A stretch of DNA of 64,000 nucleotides from Acinetobacter bouvetii (GCF_902753875.1 NZ_CADDTS010000007.1:103905-167904); one strand, 5' to 3'. Counted from the first letter of the stretch, positions 18,184 through 28,217 are shown. Translations and numbers: made by a program. Notes: generated by a model from the letters alone, not told the origin.

Positions 18184-19647
18184 TTGCAAACTTTGCGCGC
18201 GTCAAAATGTGGTTTATCAACCGCTCAATTACCTTCTTCCATATTAGATGTTATTGATGCCTTAACCAAGGCAGGCTATGAAGCTTATATCGTCGGTGGT
18301 GGTGTCCGTGACTTAATGTTAGGTCTGAATCCTAAAGATTTTGACGCGGTTACCAATGCAACCCCGGCTCAAGTGAAAGAAGTCTTCGGACGACGTTGCC
18401 GTATTATCGGCCGACGTTTTGAGTTGGCGCATGTCTATTCCGGTCGTGAACTGATTGAAGTCGCCACGTTCCGTGCCCCGCCTAAAAAAGCAGTGACTTC
18501 TGCTTCAGGGATGATTTTACGTGACAACAACTGGGGCACGATTGAGCAAGATTTTGCCCGCCGTGATTTTTCGATTAACGCGATGTATTACCAGCCGCGT
18601 AAGGGCATTGTGCTGGATTTTTGCCATGCCATTGATGATATAAAAAATAAAACCTTACGCTTGTTGGGTGACCCCACTTTGCGTTTTGAAGAAGATCCGG
18701 TACGGATGCTGCGTACTTTGCGTTTTGCAGCAAAATTAAATTTTAGTATTGCACCGGAAATTTTAGAGATTTTTACCCCGGCGATGACCCAATTGTTGCG
18801 TGATATCTCTCCGCATCGTTTGTATGATGAATCGCAGAAATTGTTCACCATGGGACATTTAAATCGTGTTCTACCCATGTTGATCGATTTTGATATCTGG
18901 CATCAGCTGTTTGCTGATATTCGTCCAGAAATTTCAACCTTTATTGAACGTGCGGCCATCAATACCGACCAACGTATCCAAATCGGGAAAACCATCAACC
19001 CGGCATTTTTCTATGCCGTATTGTTATGGAAACCGTTTTTAGAACGCTGTGAATTTTATTTGAATAAAGGTGTGGTACCTGCTGAAGCCCGTGCTCAAGC
19101 GGGTTTAGATGTGTTAAAACGTCAGGCCACTCGAACCATTATTCCACGTTTTGCCGAAACCTTTATTCGTGAAGTCTGGGAAATGCAAACCCGTTTGCTG
19201 AATCCTAAACCGCAGCAAATTCAGGCTTTATCCACCCACGCGCGTTTCCGTGCCGGATTTGACTTCCTGTTGCTGCGTGAAAAGTCGGGCGATGACAGTA
19301 CGCAGGGCATGGGCACATGGTGGGATGCGTATCAGCAGATGAGTGCGGATGAAAAAGAACGTGCCATCAGTCAGTACAACCGTCAGCGTGCGAAAAATCG
19401 CCGTAAAGCCAGTACGGAAGAGGTAGTAGAGACTAAATCGGTCGCTGCCGTTGCTGAAATTGAACCTTTGGTGAACGAGCCTGAACCACGTAGTCGTCGT
19501 GAGCGTAAAAGCAGAACACGCGCTGAAAAACCGGTTCAACAAAATGCGGCTTCTGCTGGTTCGGAAATTGGATATGATCATCCAATTTTAAAACGTAAGC
19601 GGGTGAAACGTGATTTAAGCCAAGTGATTTTTGGGCCAACACAATGA
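18184..19647 (+). CDS. pcnB: Poly(A) polymerase I
   Basis: A class II nucleotidyltransferase of about 487 residues that adds poly(A) tails to RNA 3' ends and so promotes decay. The N-terminal catalytic domain shows 'VGGGVRDLMLGLNPKDFDAVTNATP', with the G-G...R-D signature and the catalytic D-x-D, followed by RRDFSINAM and an RRxFEL-type segment. The C-terminus is a basic tail rich in Arg/Lys (RSRRERKSRTR), usual for PcnB. I use the TTG start at 18184, which has AGGAGA at 18169-18174; a different start is possible. Its stop overlaps folK by 4 bp. Confidence 0.9.
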   Translation: MQTLRASKCGLSTAQLPSSILDVIDALTKAGYEAYIVGGGVRDLMLGLNPKDFDAVTNATPAQVKEVFGRRCRIIGRRFELAHVYSGRELIEVATFRAPPKKAVTSASGMILRDNNWGTIEQDFARRDFSINAMYYQPRKGIVLDFCHAIDDIKNKTLRLLGDPTLRFEEDPVRMLRTLRFAAKLNFSIAPEILEIFTPAMTQLLRDISPHRLYDESQKLFTMGHLNRVLPMLIDFDIWHQLFADIRPEISTFIERAAINTDQRIQIGKTINPAFFYAVLLWKPFLERCEFYLNKGVVPAEARAQAGLDVLKRQATRTIIPRFAETFIREVWEMQTRLLNPKPQQIQALSTHARFRAGFDFLLLREKSGDDSTQGMGTWWDAYQQMSADEKERAISQYNRQRAKNRRKASTEEVVETKSVAAVAEIEPLVNEPEPRSRRERKSRTRAEKPVQQNAASAGSEIGYDHPILKRKRVKRDLSQVIFGPTQ

Positions 19648-20132
19648 GCACAGTCACTTATATTGGTTTAGGCAGTAACCTGGGGGATTCACGGCAAATT
19701 TTGATTGAAGCTGTGCAGAAGCTTGCCACCCTGGGGGCGGTTAAAACCTCCAAGTTGTATCAAAGTCCACCTATGGGACCACAAGACCAACCGAATTATT
19801 TAAATGCGGTTGCAGAACTGGTGACGGATTTAGCACCTTTGGCCTTATTGGATCAATTGCAACGTTTTGAACAGGAATCCGGCCGGGTGCGTTTACGTCG
19901 TTGGGGCGAACGGACTTTGGATCTGGACTTATTGGTCTATGGTCAGCAACAGATTCAGAATGAACGCTTGACGGTCCCTCATGTGGGGTTGTTGGAGCGT
20001 GATTTCGTGGTCATCCCATTGTTAGATTTAGATGCCAATATAGAAATTAAAGCACAACAATTAAAAGATTTACCTCTGGTTCAACATCCGACTTTATCTG
20101 TTTTGGATGATGAATCTTGGTCAAATATTTAA
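19644..20132 (+). CDS. folK: 2-amino-4-hydroxy-6-hydroxymethyldihydropteridine pyrophosphokinase
   Basis: A 162-residue HPPK that transfers pyrophosphate from ATP to the pterin precursor of folate. The N-terminal 'YIGLGSNLGDS' and the signature 'RRWGERTLDLDLLVYG' (with the Mg-binding D-L-D) are both present, as is the LTVPHVGLLERDFVVIPL segment. The start overlaps the pcnB stop as ATGA, so translation is coupled. It leads into panB-panC, the same arrangement as in many gammaproteobacteria. Confidence 0.95.
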   Translation: MSTVTYIGLGSNLGDSRQILIEAVQKLATLGAVKTSKLYQSPPMGPQDQPNYLNAVAELVTDLAPLALLDQLQRFEQESGRVRLRRWGERTLDLDLLVYGQQQIQNERLTVPHVGLLERDFVVIPLLDLDANIEIKAQQLKDLPLVQHPTLSVLDDESWSNI

Positions 20133-20171
20133 TTTAGGCATGTTCAAGCAACGTGTTAGAGGAACATCGTG

Positions 20172-20981
20172 ATGATTAGTCTCAGCGACTTAAGACAATT
20201 TAAAACGGATGGGCGCAAATTTTCCTGCCTGACTTGCTATGACGCAAGTATGGCCAAGGCGATGGAAATTGCAGAAATTGACAGTATTTTAATTGGCGAT
20301 TCTTTAGGGATGTCGATTCAGGGGCGAGATTCAACCCTGCCTGTGACTGTAGAAGACATGGCGTATCATACTGCAGCAGTACGCCGTGGTAATCAGCATG
20401 CCTTTATTATGACGGATTTGCCGTTCATGAGTTATGCCACCCTCAATGATGCCTTGCAAAGCTCAAAAGTAGTGATGCAGGCGGGGGCACAAATGGTCAA
20501 AATGGAAGGTGGTGCCTGGTTAAGCGAAACCGTGACTGTGTTGACCCGTAACGGAATTCCTGTTTGTGTGCATTTAGGTTTAACACCGCAGTCTGTACAC
20601 GTGTTTGGTGGTTATAAGTTGCAGGCACGTACCCGTGCGGCCGCAGATCAGTTGATTGCAGATTGTAAAGCTGTGGTCGAAGCGGGGGCTGCACTATTAC
20701 TTTTAGAATGTGTACCTGCACAACTGGGTAAAGAAATTAGTGAGTTGTTTCCGCATATTCCAGTGATTGGTATTGGTGCTGGTGCAGATACGGACGGTCA
20801 GGTCTTGGTAGTTCAGGATATGCTTGGATTAACCTTCGGTCGTGTGGCTAAATTTGTCCGTAATTTTATGAAAGAGCAAGCTGGGGAAACGGCCATTCTG
20901 GATGCTTTTAAAGCATACCATGCAGCAGTCCAAGATGGTTCATTCCCTGCTAAAGAACAAACATTTCAAGTCGAGCTGTAA
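20172..20981 (+). CDS. panB: 3-methyl-2-oxobutanoate hydroxymethyltransferase
   Basis: A 269-residue TIM-barrel enzyme that makes ketopantoate from alpha-ketoisovalerate and methylene-tetrahydrofolate, the first committed step to pantothenate and CoA. Typical signatures are '[28 protein letters not shown]' in sections, DLPFMSY, KMEGG and the Mg-binding '[15 protein letters not shown]'. I prefer ATG 20172 over GTG 20169 because AGAGGA (20158-20163) is then 8 bp away. It precedes panC by 2 bp. Confidence 0.95.
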   Translation: MISLSDLRQFKTDGRKFSCLTCYDASMAKAMEIAEIDSILIGDSLGMSIQGRDSTLPVTVEDMAYHTAAVRRGNQHAFIMTDLPFMSYATLNDALQSSKVVMQAGAQMVKMEGGAWLSETVTVLTRNGIPVCVHLGLTPQSVHVFGGYKLQARTRAAADQLIADCKAVVEAGAALLLLECVPAQLGKEISELFPHIPVIGIGAGADTDGQVLVVQDMLGLTFGRVAKFVRNFMKEQAGETAILDAFKAYHAAVQDGSFPAKEQTFQVEL

Positions 20982-20983
20982 AC

Positions 20984-21829
20984 ATGAAAACTGAAACGAC
21001 CATTCAAGGATTAACTGCTTCACTGAGTCCAGCTCGATCGGCACGAAAGATTATTGGTTTTGTCCCGACCATGGGTAATTTGCATGAAGGTCATTTAAAC
21101 CTGGTGCGTGAAGCACGCAAGTTATGTGACGTGGTTGTGGTCAGTATTTTTGTCAATCCAATCCAATTTGGGCCAAATGAAGACTTCGACAACTATCCAC
21201 GTACTTTGGAACAGGATAGCCATTTGTTGGCTGATGTTGGCTGTGACATTATTTTTGCTCCGACTGTAGAGCAAATGTATGGCAACAAGCCACGTTTAAC
21301 CAACATCAGTGTGTCTGAAATTACCAATGATCTGTGTGGCTTGCAGCGTCCAGGTCATTTTGATGGTGTGGCCGTTGTAGTGACCAAACTGTTTAATATT
21401 GTGCAACCTAATTTTGCATTCTTCGGGCAAAAGGATTATCAGCAACTGGCGGTGATTCGTCAGTTTGTACGTGATCTGAATATTCCACTTGAGGTGATTG
21501 GTGTGCCGATTACTCGTGCTGAAGATGGTCTGGCGCTTAGCTCACGCAATGGTTATTTAAGTGAAGAAAACCGCAAAATCGCACCGACTATTTTCCAAAC
21601 CTTAAAAGCCGCTGAACAGGAATTGCATCAGGGTGTAGCTCTGGCCGAAGTGTTGGAAAATATTAAGCAGAAGTTGACACAAGCCGGTTTTATTGTGGAT
21701 TATGTGGAAGCGCGTACTCCGGAATTACAAAAAATTGAAGCATTTGATCAGGATGTGGTGCTGTTTATCGCAGCCAAATTAGGTAATACCCGACTGATTG
21801 ATAACTTGCAGATTGCATATACTGCATAG
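20984..21829 (+). CDS. panC: Pantothenate synthetase
   Basis: A 281-residue ATP-dependent ligase that joins pantoate and beta-alanine. The class I ligase HIGH-type motif is seen in '[15 protein letters not shown]', the '[13 protein letters not shown]' pantoate loop follows, and the KMSKS-equivalent region is '[11 protein letters not shown]'. The end 'LIDNLQI' is the usual C-terminus. It is tightly packed behind panB. Confidence 0.96.
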   Translation: MKTETTIQGLTASLSPARSARKIIGFVPTMGNLHEGHLNLVREARKLCDVVVVSIFVNPIQFGPNEDFDNYPRTLEQDSHLLADVGCDIIFAPTVEQMYGNKPRLTNISVSEITNDLCGLQRPGHFDGVAVVVTKLFNIVQPNFAFFGQKDYQQLAVIRQFVRDLNIPLEVIGVPITRAEDGLALSSRNGYLSEENRKIAPTIFQTLKAAEQELHQGVALAEVLENIKQKLTQAGFIVDYVEARTPELQKIEAFDQDVVLFIAAKLGNTRLIDNLQIAYTA

Positions 21830-21855
21830 ACTTCACTATTAAGGACAGCCTTGCC

Positions 21856-22707
21856 ATGAAGCGTATTTTAATCGTTACAGGACAATCTGGATCAGGAAAA
21901 TCATCTGCCTTGCAGGTGCTTGAAGATTTGGGCTATTACTGTATTGATAATTTGCCATTGGCATTGCTGCCTGAAATTGTTGAAAAACTTGATCATGAAA
22001 ATAATCTGGAACAACTGGCGCTGGGCGTGGATGTGCGTAGTACCCGTGCAGATTTGCAGGAGTTTGATCATGTTTTTGAGCAATTACAGAGACATGGTTC
22101 GGTCGACATTATTTATTTGACCACCCAAGATCAAGGACTAATTTCACGTTTTAGTGCATCACGTCGTCCGCACCCTTTAGCCAGTCGTTTTAAAAGCCTG
22201 AATGAATGTATACAGGAAGAAAAAACCTTACTACTTCCAATCCAGTTGCGTTCAACGGTGCATATAGATACGACGGATAAAAGCGTACATGATCTGAAAC
22301 ACACCTTATTGTCTAAACTTGGACAATCAGATAACCTGATTTTAATTTTACAATCATTTGGTTATAAACACGGTATTCCGCTGGATGCAGATTATGTCTT
22401 TGATGTACGTCATTTGCCTAATCCGCATTGGGATCTGGAACTCCGTAAATATTCAGGTCTGGATCTGCCTGTACAGCAGTTTTTGCTGCAAAGTGAACAA
22501 ACCAATGAAATGTTCCAAGACATTTATCATTTTTTAGATAAGTGGTTGCCTGCCTTTGCTGAAGGTCATCGTCACTATATGACGGTGTCGATTGGATGCA
22601 CGGGAGGGCAGCACCGTTCGGTATATATCGTAGATAGACTCAAAAAAGCCCTTGAGGAAAAATGGTCTATCCAAGTCCTCCACAGAGAAATGAAGCACTG
22701 GTCATGA
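21856..22707 (+). CDS. rapZ: RNase adapter protein RapZ
   Basis: A 283-residue P-loop protein. The Walker A GQSGSGKS is at residues 9-16, and the C-terminal RNA-binding/sensor domain has the family signature '[18 protein letters not shown]'. In E. coli RapZ binds glucosamine-6-phosphate, the GlmY/GlmZ small RNAs and RNase E to set glmS expression. Whether Acinetobacter has GlmZ-type RNAs is not shown here. Its stop overlaps the NPr gene, the usual rapZ-npr pairing of the nitrogen PTS branch. Confidence 0.94.
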   Translation: MKRILIVTGQSGSGKSSALQVLEDLGYYCIDNLPLALLPEIVEKLDHENNLEQLALGVDVRSTRADLQEFDHVFEQLQRHGSVDIIYLTTQDQGLISRFSASRRPHPLASRFKSLNECIQEEKTLLLPIQLRSTVHIDTTDKSVHDLKHTLLSKLGQSDNLILILQSFGYKHGIPLDADYVFDVRHLPNPHWDLELRKYSGLDLPVQQFLLQSEQTNEMFQDIYHFLDKWLPAFAEGHRHYMTVSIGCTGGQHRSVYIVDRLKKALEEKWSIQVLHREMKHWS

Positions 22708-22973
22708 TTGACACAACTGTTGACGTAATTAATAAACTAGGTTTACATGCGCGTGCGTCTGGAAAACTAATTGAAGTGACCACCAAATTTCGTTCATCGA
22801 TTCAAATTGGTAAAGGTGACAAATTAGTCGATGCAAAAAATATTATGTCCTTGCTGATGCTCGGTGCAGGCAAGGGCACAACTTTACGTTTAGTGCTGGA
22901 AGGTGCAGATGAAGAACAAGCTTTGTCTGAAATTCTGGCGCTATTTGCAGCAAAATTTTACGAGGCAGATTAA
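22704..22973 (+). CDS. ptsO: HPr-like phosphocarrier NPr (nitrogen-related PTS)
   Basis: An 89-residue HPr-family protein. The phosphorylated His15 lies in '[13 protein letters not shown]', and the second conserved region is '[19 protein letters not shown]' with the Ser near 47. It accepts phosphate from the PtsP enzyme I and passes it to PtsN, a regulatory relay rather than a sugar transporter. ATG 22704 overlaps the rapZ stop as ATGA; a longer frame to 22662 has no HPr similarity in its extra residues. Confidence 0.92.
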   Translation: MIDTTVDVINKLGLHARASGKLIEVTTKFRSSIQIGKGDKLVDAKNIMSLLMLGAGKGTTLRLVLEGADEEQALSEILALFAAKFYEAD

Positions 22974-22975
22974 TC

Positions 22976-23512
22976 GTGGCACGTCGACCGCAACAGCGTT
23001 TTACAGAAGATGACTTTGATAGTTTAGAAGGACGTGCGAGTAAAACCGAACAAAAGAAAGCAGTGCAACGTATGGCTGCTTTGGGCGAACAACTGGCTGA
23101 ATTGAGTATCAAACAGATTCAGAAACTTCCGGTAGAAGAACGCTTAATTGATGCTTTACTCGATGTACGTAGTATTACTTCGGGAGAGGCTCGTCGCCGT
23201 CAGTTTTTACGTATTGGTAAATTATTGCGTAATGAAGATGAAACCATGATTTTGTCTTATTTGACCCCACAGCAAGGTGCGAAAAAAACTGCACAGTTGC
23301 AACGTTGGGTCGACCGCATGATTGCGCAAGGTGATCCGGTGATCAAGGAATTCATGAAAGCGCATAATGCTGCTGAGCATCACGCAATTCGTCAGCATAT
23401 TTTGCGTATCCATCGTGATATTAAAAATCAGGTGACTGAAGAAGAGCTGGCTGCATCCAAGTTAAAACTGTTTAACTATATTCAGCAAGTGGCGTTGATT
23501 TCAGATAATTGA
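22976..23512 (+). CDS. darP: Ribosome-associated protein DarP/YjgA (DUF615)
   Basis: A 178-residue helical, highly charged protein of the YjgA (DUF615) family. The signature segments are a basic N-terminus with SKTEQKK, 'LAELSIKQIQKLPVEERLIDAL', and the strongly conserved 'GEARRRQFLRIGKLLRNED'. E. coli YjgA (DarP) associates with late pre-50S particles. The start is GTG at 22976, two bases after the NPr stop. An intrinsic terminator follows the gene. Confidence 0.92.
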   Translation: MARRPQQRFTEDDFDSLEGRASKTEQKKAVQRMAALGEQLAELSIKQIQKLPVEERLIDALLDVRSITSGEARRRQFLRIGKLLRNEDETMILSYLTPQQGAKKTAQLQRWVDRMIAQGDPVIKEFMKAHNAAEHHAIRQHILRIHRDIKNQVTEEELAASKLKLFNYIQQVALISDN

Positions 23513-23535
23513 TTGCCAGTTTTCATACGTAAACT

Positions 23536-23567
23536 AAAAAAGCGACTCGATGGAGTCGCTTTTTTTC
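23536..23567 (+). terminator. Rho-independent terminator of the rapZ-ptsO-darP unit
   Basis: Stem AGCGACTC (23541-23548) / GAGTCGCT (23553-23560), loop GATG, seven T residues after and an A tract before. Confidence 0.9.
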
Positions 23568-23606
23568 TTCTCTCTTTTAAAAGGTGAGAAATGATATTTT
23601 ACAAGG

Positions 23607-23645
23607 GCTAATCCCCCTAAATCCCCCTTTAAAAAGGGGGACTTT
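23607..23645. repeat. Palindromic C5/G5 intergenic repeat
   Basis: The stretch holds ATCCCCCT and ATCCCCCTTT followed by AAAGGGGG; the stem is CCCCCTTT (23623-23630) / AAAGGGGG (23633-23640). I know similar CCCCC/GGGGG palindromes as dispersed intergenic repeats in several bacterial genomes including Acinetobacter. It lies between convergent genes and may also end the acyl-CoA synthetase transcript on the minus strand. Confidence 0.6.
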
Positions 23646-23662
23646 ACCTATCTGATGAAGGA

Positions 23663-25303
23663 TTACTGAAACTCACCCGCAGAACGTTCTTTGGCCCAGT
23701 CACGCAAGATGAATTTTTGCAGTTTACCGGTTGAGGTTTTTGGAATTTCGGTAATTACCAAATCTTTAGGTACTTTGAAACGGGCCAAATGCTGCTTACA
23801 GAATTCAATCAGTTCTTCAGGGGTTGCAGTTTTGCCTTGTTTCAGTTCCACAAAGGCACATGGGACTTCCTGCCAGCGCGGATCCGGTTTTGCCACCACC
23901 GCAGCAGTCAGAACAGCAGGATGCTGATACAGCACTTCTTCTACTTCAAGTGAGGAAATATTTTCACCGCCGGAAATAATCACATCTTTAGAGCGATCGG
24001 TAATTTTGGCATAGCCATCCGGTTGGCACACGGCCAGATCTCCGGTGTGGAACCATCCACCGGCAAAGGCCTCAGCCGTGGCTTCCGGATTCTTTAAATA
24101 GCCTTTCATCACGATGTTGCCACGGAACATAATCTCGCCCATGGTTTTGCCATCATGTGGCACTTCTTGCATGGTGTCTGGATCAAGCACTTTCATGCCA
24201 TCTTGCAGTGGATAAGGCACGCCTTGACGTGAATGCAGTTGTGCCTGTTCCTGAATCGACAGGTCGCTCCAACCCGCTTGTGAAGCACACAGTGCAGAAG
24301 GACCGTAGGTTTCAGTCAAGCCATAAACATGAGTCACGTTAATGCCGATGTTACGCATACCTTCAATGATTGCTGCAGGAGGCGCTGCACCTGCCACCAT
24401 GACTTCGACACGGTGATCGATCTTGGTCTTTTTCTCTTCAGGGGTATTGATCAGCATCGACAAGACAATCGGCGCGCCACAGAAGTAATCGACTTTGTGT
24501 TCGGCAATTAATTTAAAGATCAGTTCGGCATCGACTTTACGCAAGCAGACGTTAGTGCCGCCATTGGCCGCCATGGTCCAGGCAAAACACCAGCCATTAC
24601 AGTGGAATAAGGGAAGTGTCCATAAATAGGTAGCACGCGGCATCATGCCGCAAGCAATGATGTTACTGGCTGCATTAATGTAGGCACCACGATGATGATA
24701 CACCACGCCTTTCGGGTTGCCCGTGGTTCCAGAGGTGTAACTTAAGCTGATGGCATCCCATTCATCTGTGGGTAAATGCCAGTCAAAATTGGCATCGCCC
24801 TGTGCAATCCAGTCCTCATATTCGATGTGACCAATACGGCTATCTGCACCTTCATATTCTTCATCAGCAACATCAATGACATAGACTTCTTGCGGGATGA
24901 GCGCCAATGCTTCAGTGGCCACCTTGCTAAATTCAGGGTCAACCAGCAACACTTTGGTTTCAGCATGTTCAAGCATGAAGGCCAGTGTTTTGGCATCCAG
25001 ACGGGTATTTAAGGTGTTGAGTACTGCACCGGCCATGGGCACGGCAAAATGTGCTTCTATCATGGCAGGCACGTTAGGCAACAGTACTGAAACGGTATCA
25101 TTTTTACCAATGCCTAATTGCTGGAGCTGGTGTGCAAACTGACGGCAACGATTATATTTTTCACGCCAGGTAATACGGCGCTGACCATGAATAATCGCAT
25201 TTTGATTGGGGTAAATATAAGCCGCGCGATCCAGATAGCGTAAAGGGGACAACGCTACAAAATTTGCGGGGGTACGCGGTAATTCATCGTATGCGCTAAC
25301 CAT
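23663..25303 (-). CDS. Acyl-CoA synthetase (AMP-binding)
   Basis: A 546-residue adenylate-forming ligase. The P-loop-like A3 motif is SYTSGTTGNPKGVVYHH, motif A5 is 'HVYGLTETYGP', A7 is 'GWFHTGDLA', A8 is 'KDVIISGGENISS', and the catalytic lysine is in 'PKTSTGKLQKFILR'. This set fits medium-chain or branched/sulfur-containing fatty acyl-CoA ligases (the group containing DmdB-like enzymes); the exact acid cannot be read. ATG 25303 has GGAG with 7-bp spacing; the upstream ATG at 25333 lacks such a site. It is divergent from the lactone oxidase gene. Confidence 0.9.
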   Translation of the reverse strand: MVSAYDELPRTPANFVALSPLRYLDRAAYIYPNQNAIIHGQRRITWREKYNRCRQFAHQLQQLGIGKNDTVSVLLPNVPAMIEAHFAVPMAGAVLNTLNTRLDAKTLAFMLEHAETKVLLVDPEFSKVATEALALIPQEVYVIDVADEEYEGADSRIGHIEYEDWIAQGDANFDWHLPTDEWDAISLSYTSGTTGNPKGVVYHHRGAYINAASNIIACGMMPRATYLWTLPLFHCNGWCFAWTMAANGGTNVCLRKVDAELIFKLIAEHKVDYFCGAPIVLSMLINTPEEKKTKIDHRVEVMVAGAAPPAAIIEGMRNIGINVTHVYGLTETYGPSALCASQAGWSDLSIQEQAQLHSRQGVPYPLQDGMKVLDPDTMQEVPHDGKTMGEIMFRGNIVMKGYLKNPEATAEAFAGGWFHTGDLAVCQPDGYAKITDRSKDVIISGGENISSLEVEEVLYQHPAVLTAAVVAKPDPRWQEVPCAFVELKQGKTATPEELIEFCKQHLARFKVPKDLVITEIPKTSTGKLQKFILRDWAKERSAGEFQ

Positions 25304-25536
25304 GATTAAACTCCATTCTATATTTGTTTTCATATCCTGTAGAAAAAGATATGCACTTCTTGAAAATCTTGCATCTATGCTTTAGTCGAGTGCTATTTGA
25401 TAATTTTTAAAACATTGAAATATATATAAATTATTTTATAGCACTTATTTTTTTGAACTTATGGGTTCCCATATTTGCTTTTTTAGGTATTTTACTCTAA
25501 CTGGGCAATTAAAATAGTATCAGCCAGGGAATAATA

Positions 25537-26823
25537 ATGAAAATACAACAGGTGGATAAAGGATGGCAGAACTGGTCTGGGAGTCAGCAGGCGCATCCGG
25601 AAATTTTTCAACCTCGGCAGCTGAATGAATTACAAAAAATAGTGAAATCACATGAGCATATTCGGGTCGTTGGAGCAGGACATTCCTTTAGCGCATTGGC
25701 CAAGACCGATGACGTGTTGCTGAGTCTGGATCATTTCAACGGTTTGCTGGCCTATGATGAGGCGCAAATACAATCTACGGTTCAAGCTGGAACCCGTTTA
25801 TCTGAGCTGGGCGAAGCGCTAGCGCCCATCCATCAGGCTCTCATTAATCAGGGGGATATAGATCAGCAAAGTCTGGCGGGTGCTATTGCCACGGGCACAC
25901 ACGGCACCGGTATGGATTTACCTTGCTTATCTGCCTTTGTCGAAGGATTCGAATTACTCACCGCAGATGGCGAACTGTTGCCATGTAACCGGCAGCAAAA
26001 CACGGACATCTTTCAGGTTGGACGGGTGGCCTTGGGAAGTTTTGGTGTGATGACCAAAATAACTTTGCAAAATCGTCCCGCATACAAATTAAAAGAACAG
26101 ATCCGATTGTGCCCCATTCAAGAGGTTTTTAGCCAGATTGATCAATGGAAGGAGCAACACCGGCATATTGAATTTTGGGCCTTTATCCATTCAGATCTGG
26201 TGATGTTAAAAACTCTGGATGAAACGGATGAAATTGTTCAGCCGAGAAAAGAGACATGGCCTTCTGAGGATGCCTTGCTGACCTTGTGTTCTGAATTGAC
26301 CCGAAGGTTCCCGGTGACGAATGCTTATCTGCAAAAACTGCTGGGTGTCTTTGTCAAACCGAGCTGCTATGTCGATTGGTCGCATCGCATTTTTCCTACG
26401 CCACGCAAGACCAGATTTAATGAAATGGAATATCAGATTCCGCTGGCGTTGGGTTTGCAATGTCTGGAAGAAGTTTTAGCGACTTTAAGAAAGCATCACG
26501 TCCCGATGTTTTTTCCCATTGAGTTTCGTTATGTCAAAGCGGATGATATTGACTTAAGTCCTTTCTATCAGCGTGACTCGGTTTCCATTTCCATCCACCA
26601 GTTTTATAAGCAGGATTATCACGCGGTTTTTCATCTGGTTGAGCCGATTTTACAGAAATGTCAGGGACGACCGCATTGGGGCAAGTTGCATTCCATGACG
26701 GCTACCTCGCTACGTGATTTATACCCAAAATGGGACGAATTTATGACGCTGCGTCAGCAGTTGGACCCGCAGAAAAAATGGCTGAATCCCTATTTGAAGC
26801 AGCTATTTCTGTCTGGAAAATGA
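25537..26823 (+). CDS. FAD-linked sugar-1,4-lactone oxidase (ALO family)
   Basis: A 428-residue two-domain flavoprotein. The N-terminal FAD-binding PCMH fold has 'RVVGAGHSFSALAKTDD' and 'GAIATGTHGTGMDL'. The C-terminal D-arabinono-lactone oxidase domain ends with the conserved 'RPHWGKLHSMTA', where H-W-G-K lies at the active site. Relatives oxidise arabinono-, gulono- or galactono-lactone or sugar alcohols such as xylitol. Unlike plant and yeast enzymes no membrane helix is seen. The next gene begins within about 11 bp, so they likely form an operon with a PLP enzyme. Confidence 0.85.
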   Translation: MKIQQVDKGWQNWSGSQQAHPEIFQPRQLNELQKIVKSHEHIRVVGAGHSFSALAKTDDVLLSLDHFNGLLAYDEAQIQSTVQAGTRLSELGEALAPIHQALINQGDIDQQSLAGAIATGTHGTGMDLPCLSAFVEGFELLTADGELLPCNRQQNTDIFQVGRVALGSFGVMTKITLQNRPAYKLKEQIRLCPIQEVFSQIDQWKEQHRHIEFWAFIHSDLVMLKTLDETDEIVQPRKETWPSEDALLTLCSELTRRFPVTNAYLQKLLGVFVKPSCYVDWSHRIFPTPRKTRFNEMEYQIPLALGLQCLEEVLATLRKHHVPMFFPIEFRYVKADDIDLSPFYQRDSVSISIHQFYKQDYHAVFHLVEPILQKCQGRPHWGKLHSMTATSLRDLYPKWDEFMTLRQQLDPQKKWLNPYLKQLFLSGK

Positions 26824-26833
26824 GGTGAGGGTA

Positions 26834-27998
26834 ATGCAATCCAATTATTTTCAGCAACTGACGCAGCAGTTACAACAGCAGGGCACCGGTACACCACAGC
26901 TGATTCTGGATCTGGTGCACTATCAGCACAATTTGGATTATGTACAGTCGCATTTGCCGGAACAGCTCAAGCCACGTTTAGTGGTGAAATCATTGGCCAA
27001 TCTGCAACTGCTTAAACTGGTGAGTGAAACGCTGAATACCCAGCGCTTCATGGTCTTTCACCTGCCACATCTGACGGAAGTGATAAACGAGTTTGAGCAA
27101 GCGGATATTTTGCTAGGTAAACCGATGCCGATACATGCAGTGGAACGGCTGTATCAAAATCCGCTGTATCACAACATGCAGATTCAGTGGCTGATTGATG
27201 ATATGGGCCGCTTACAGCAATATTTGCAGCTGGCACAATGGTTTAACATTTGTTTGCAGGTGAATATTGAAATTGATGTGGGCCTGCATCGCGGGGGTGT
27301 GCAAAATCTGCAGCAATTTCTGGCCTTGCTCAAGCTGATTCAGCAACATTCAGCAACATTCAGCCCATCTCAAATTGAGCGGATTGATGGGCTATGATGC
27401 ACATGTGGCCAAACTGCCGAAAATTTTAAAATCAGCTGAAAAAAGTTATCAACAATCGCAGCAAAGTTATCAACAGTACAAAATGATGATTCAGCAGCAC
27501 TTCCCGGATTTATGGCATGAAAACTTGTGCTTCAATGGTGGCGGCAGTCCTACTTTTATGCAGCATTGTCGGCAGAGTGTATGCAATGATCTGGCTTTTG
27601 GCTCGATGCTGCTCAAGCCGAGTGATTTTGATCTGGAAAATTTATCTGCGCTGAAATGTGCCTTATGGATTGCCACGCCAGTATTAAAAGCCTTGCAATA
27701 TAGTAAGTTACCCGGTCTGGAAGTCCTCAATCATCTGCCGCATTCCTATAAAGCGCTGTTTATTTATGGTGGTTACTGGCAGGCCGACTATATTTATCCT
27801 GAAAAGAGCAAGCTGAATCGTTGGTATGGCCGCAGCAGCAATCAGGAAATGCTGCTGGTACCGAAACATTGTGAACTGGCTGCGGACGATTATGTCTTTT
27901 TAAGGCCGACGCAAAGTGAAGCGGTGATTCCGCAATTTGCCCAGCTTTATGCTTATGCAAATGGCAGTTTTGTTGCGTGGGATAATTTTCGAGAATAA
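26834..27998 (+). pseudogene. Alanine racemase N-domain / D-threonine aldolase-like PLP enzyme, frameshifted
   Basis: Two adjacent frames encode one protein. The first (to 27397) has 'RLVVKSLANLQLLKLV' with the PLP-lysine position and 'IEIDVGLHRGGV'; the second (from about 27375 to 27998) has 'SGLMGYDAHVAKLP' and 'NGGGSPTF' and ends with the metal/substrate domain. This is the layout of fold III DSD1-type enzymes (D-serine dehydratase, D-threonine aldolase). The frames are split by an exact 10-bp tandem duplication, CAGCAACATT at 27341-27350 and 27351-27360. Removing one copy restores a continuous 384-codon frame, reading QQHSAHLKLSGLMGYDA across the junction. ATG 26834 is the likely start; GTG 26825 is possible. 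The gene follows the lactone oxidase directly. Confidence 0.85.
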
Positions 27999-28078
27999 AA
28001 AATATCAAGCGCTATTCCTTAATTTTCAGGAGCACGGTAGATTGGCAAATAAATTCAAAATCAGTCAAATCGCGAATT

Positions 28079-28217
28079 TTCTAGGCGAAAAGGTTTAATC
28101 CTGTGGATAAGACGTGTAAAATTCTAGGCGATTTTTATTTATCCACCGTTTTTATCTTTTGAGGGTCTCCCTCGATCATAATCTCGCGGTGACATGCTCC
28201 ATGGTACGGGGCATCAC
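28079..28217 (+). promoter_or_regulatory. thrS leader region with DnaA-box-like inverted pair and hairpins
   Basis: TGTGGATAA (28102-28110) and TTATCCACC (28139-28147) form an inverted pair; the first is a perfect DnaA box on the minus strand. TTCTAGGCGA occurs twice (28079-28088 and 28122-28131). Closer to the gene, GAGGG-TCT-CCCTC (28161-28173) can fold, and a GGTGA-C-ATGC / GCATCAC pair lies just before the ribosome site. Known thrS genes in E. coli carry an operator structure bound by ThrRS, so a regulatory leader is plausible; I cannot show it. Confidence 0.35.

Noticed and set aside
28102..28147. Replication origin from the two DnaA boxes.
   Set aside because: Only two boxes, no DNA-unwinding AT cluster beside them and no dnaA/dnaN neighbours; origin function is not supported.
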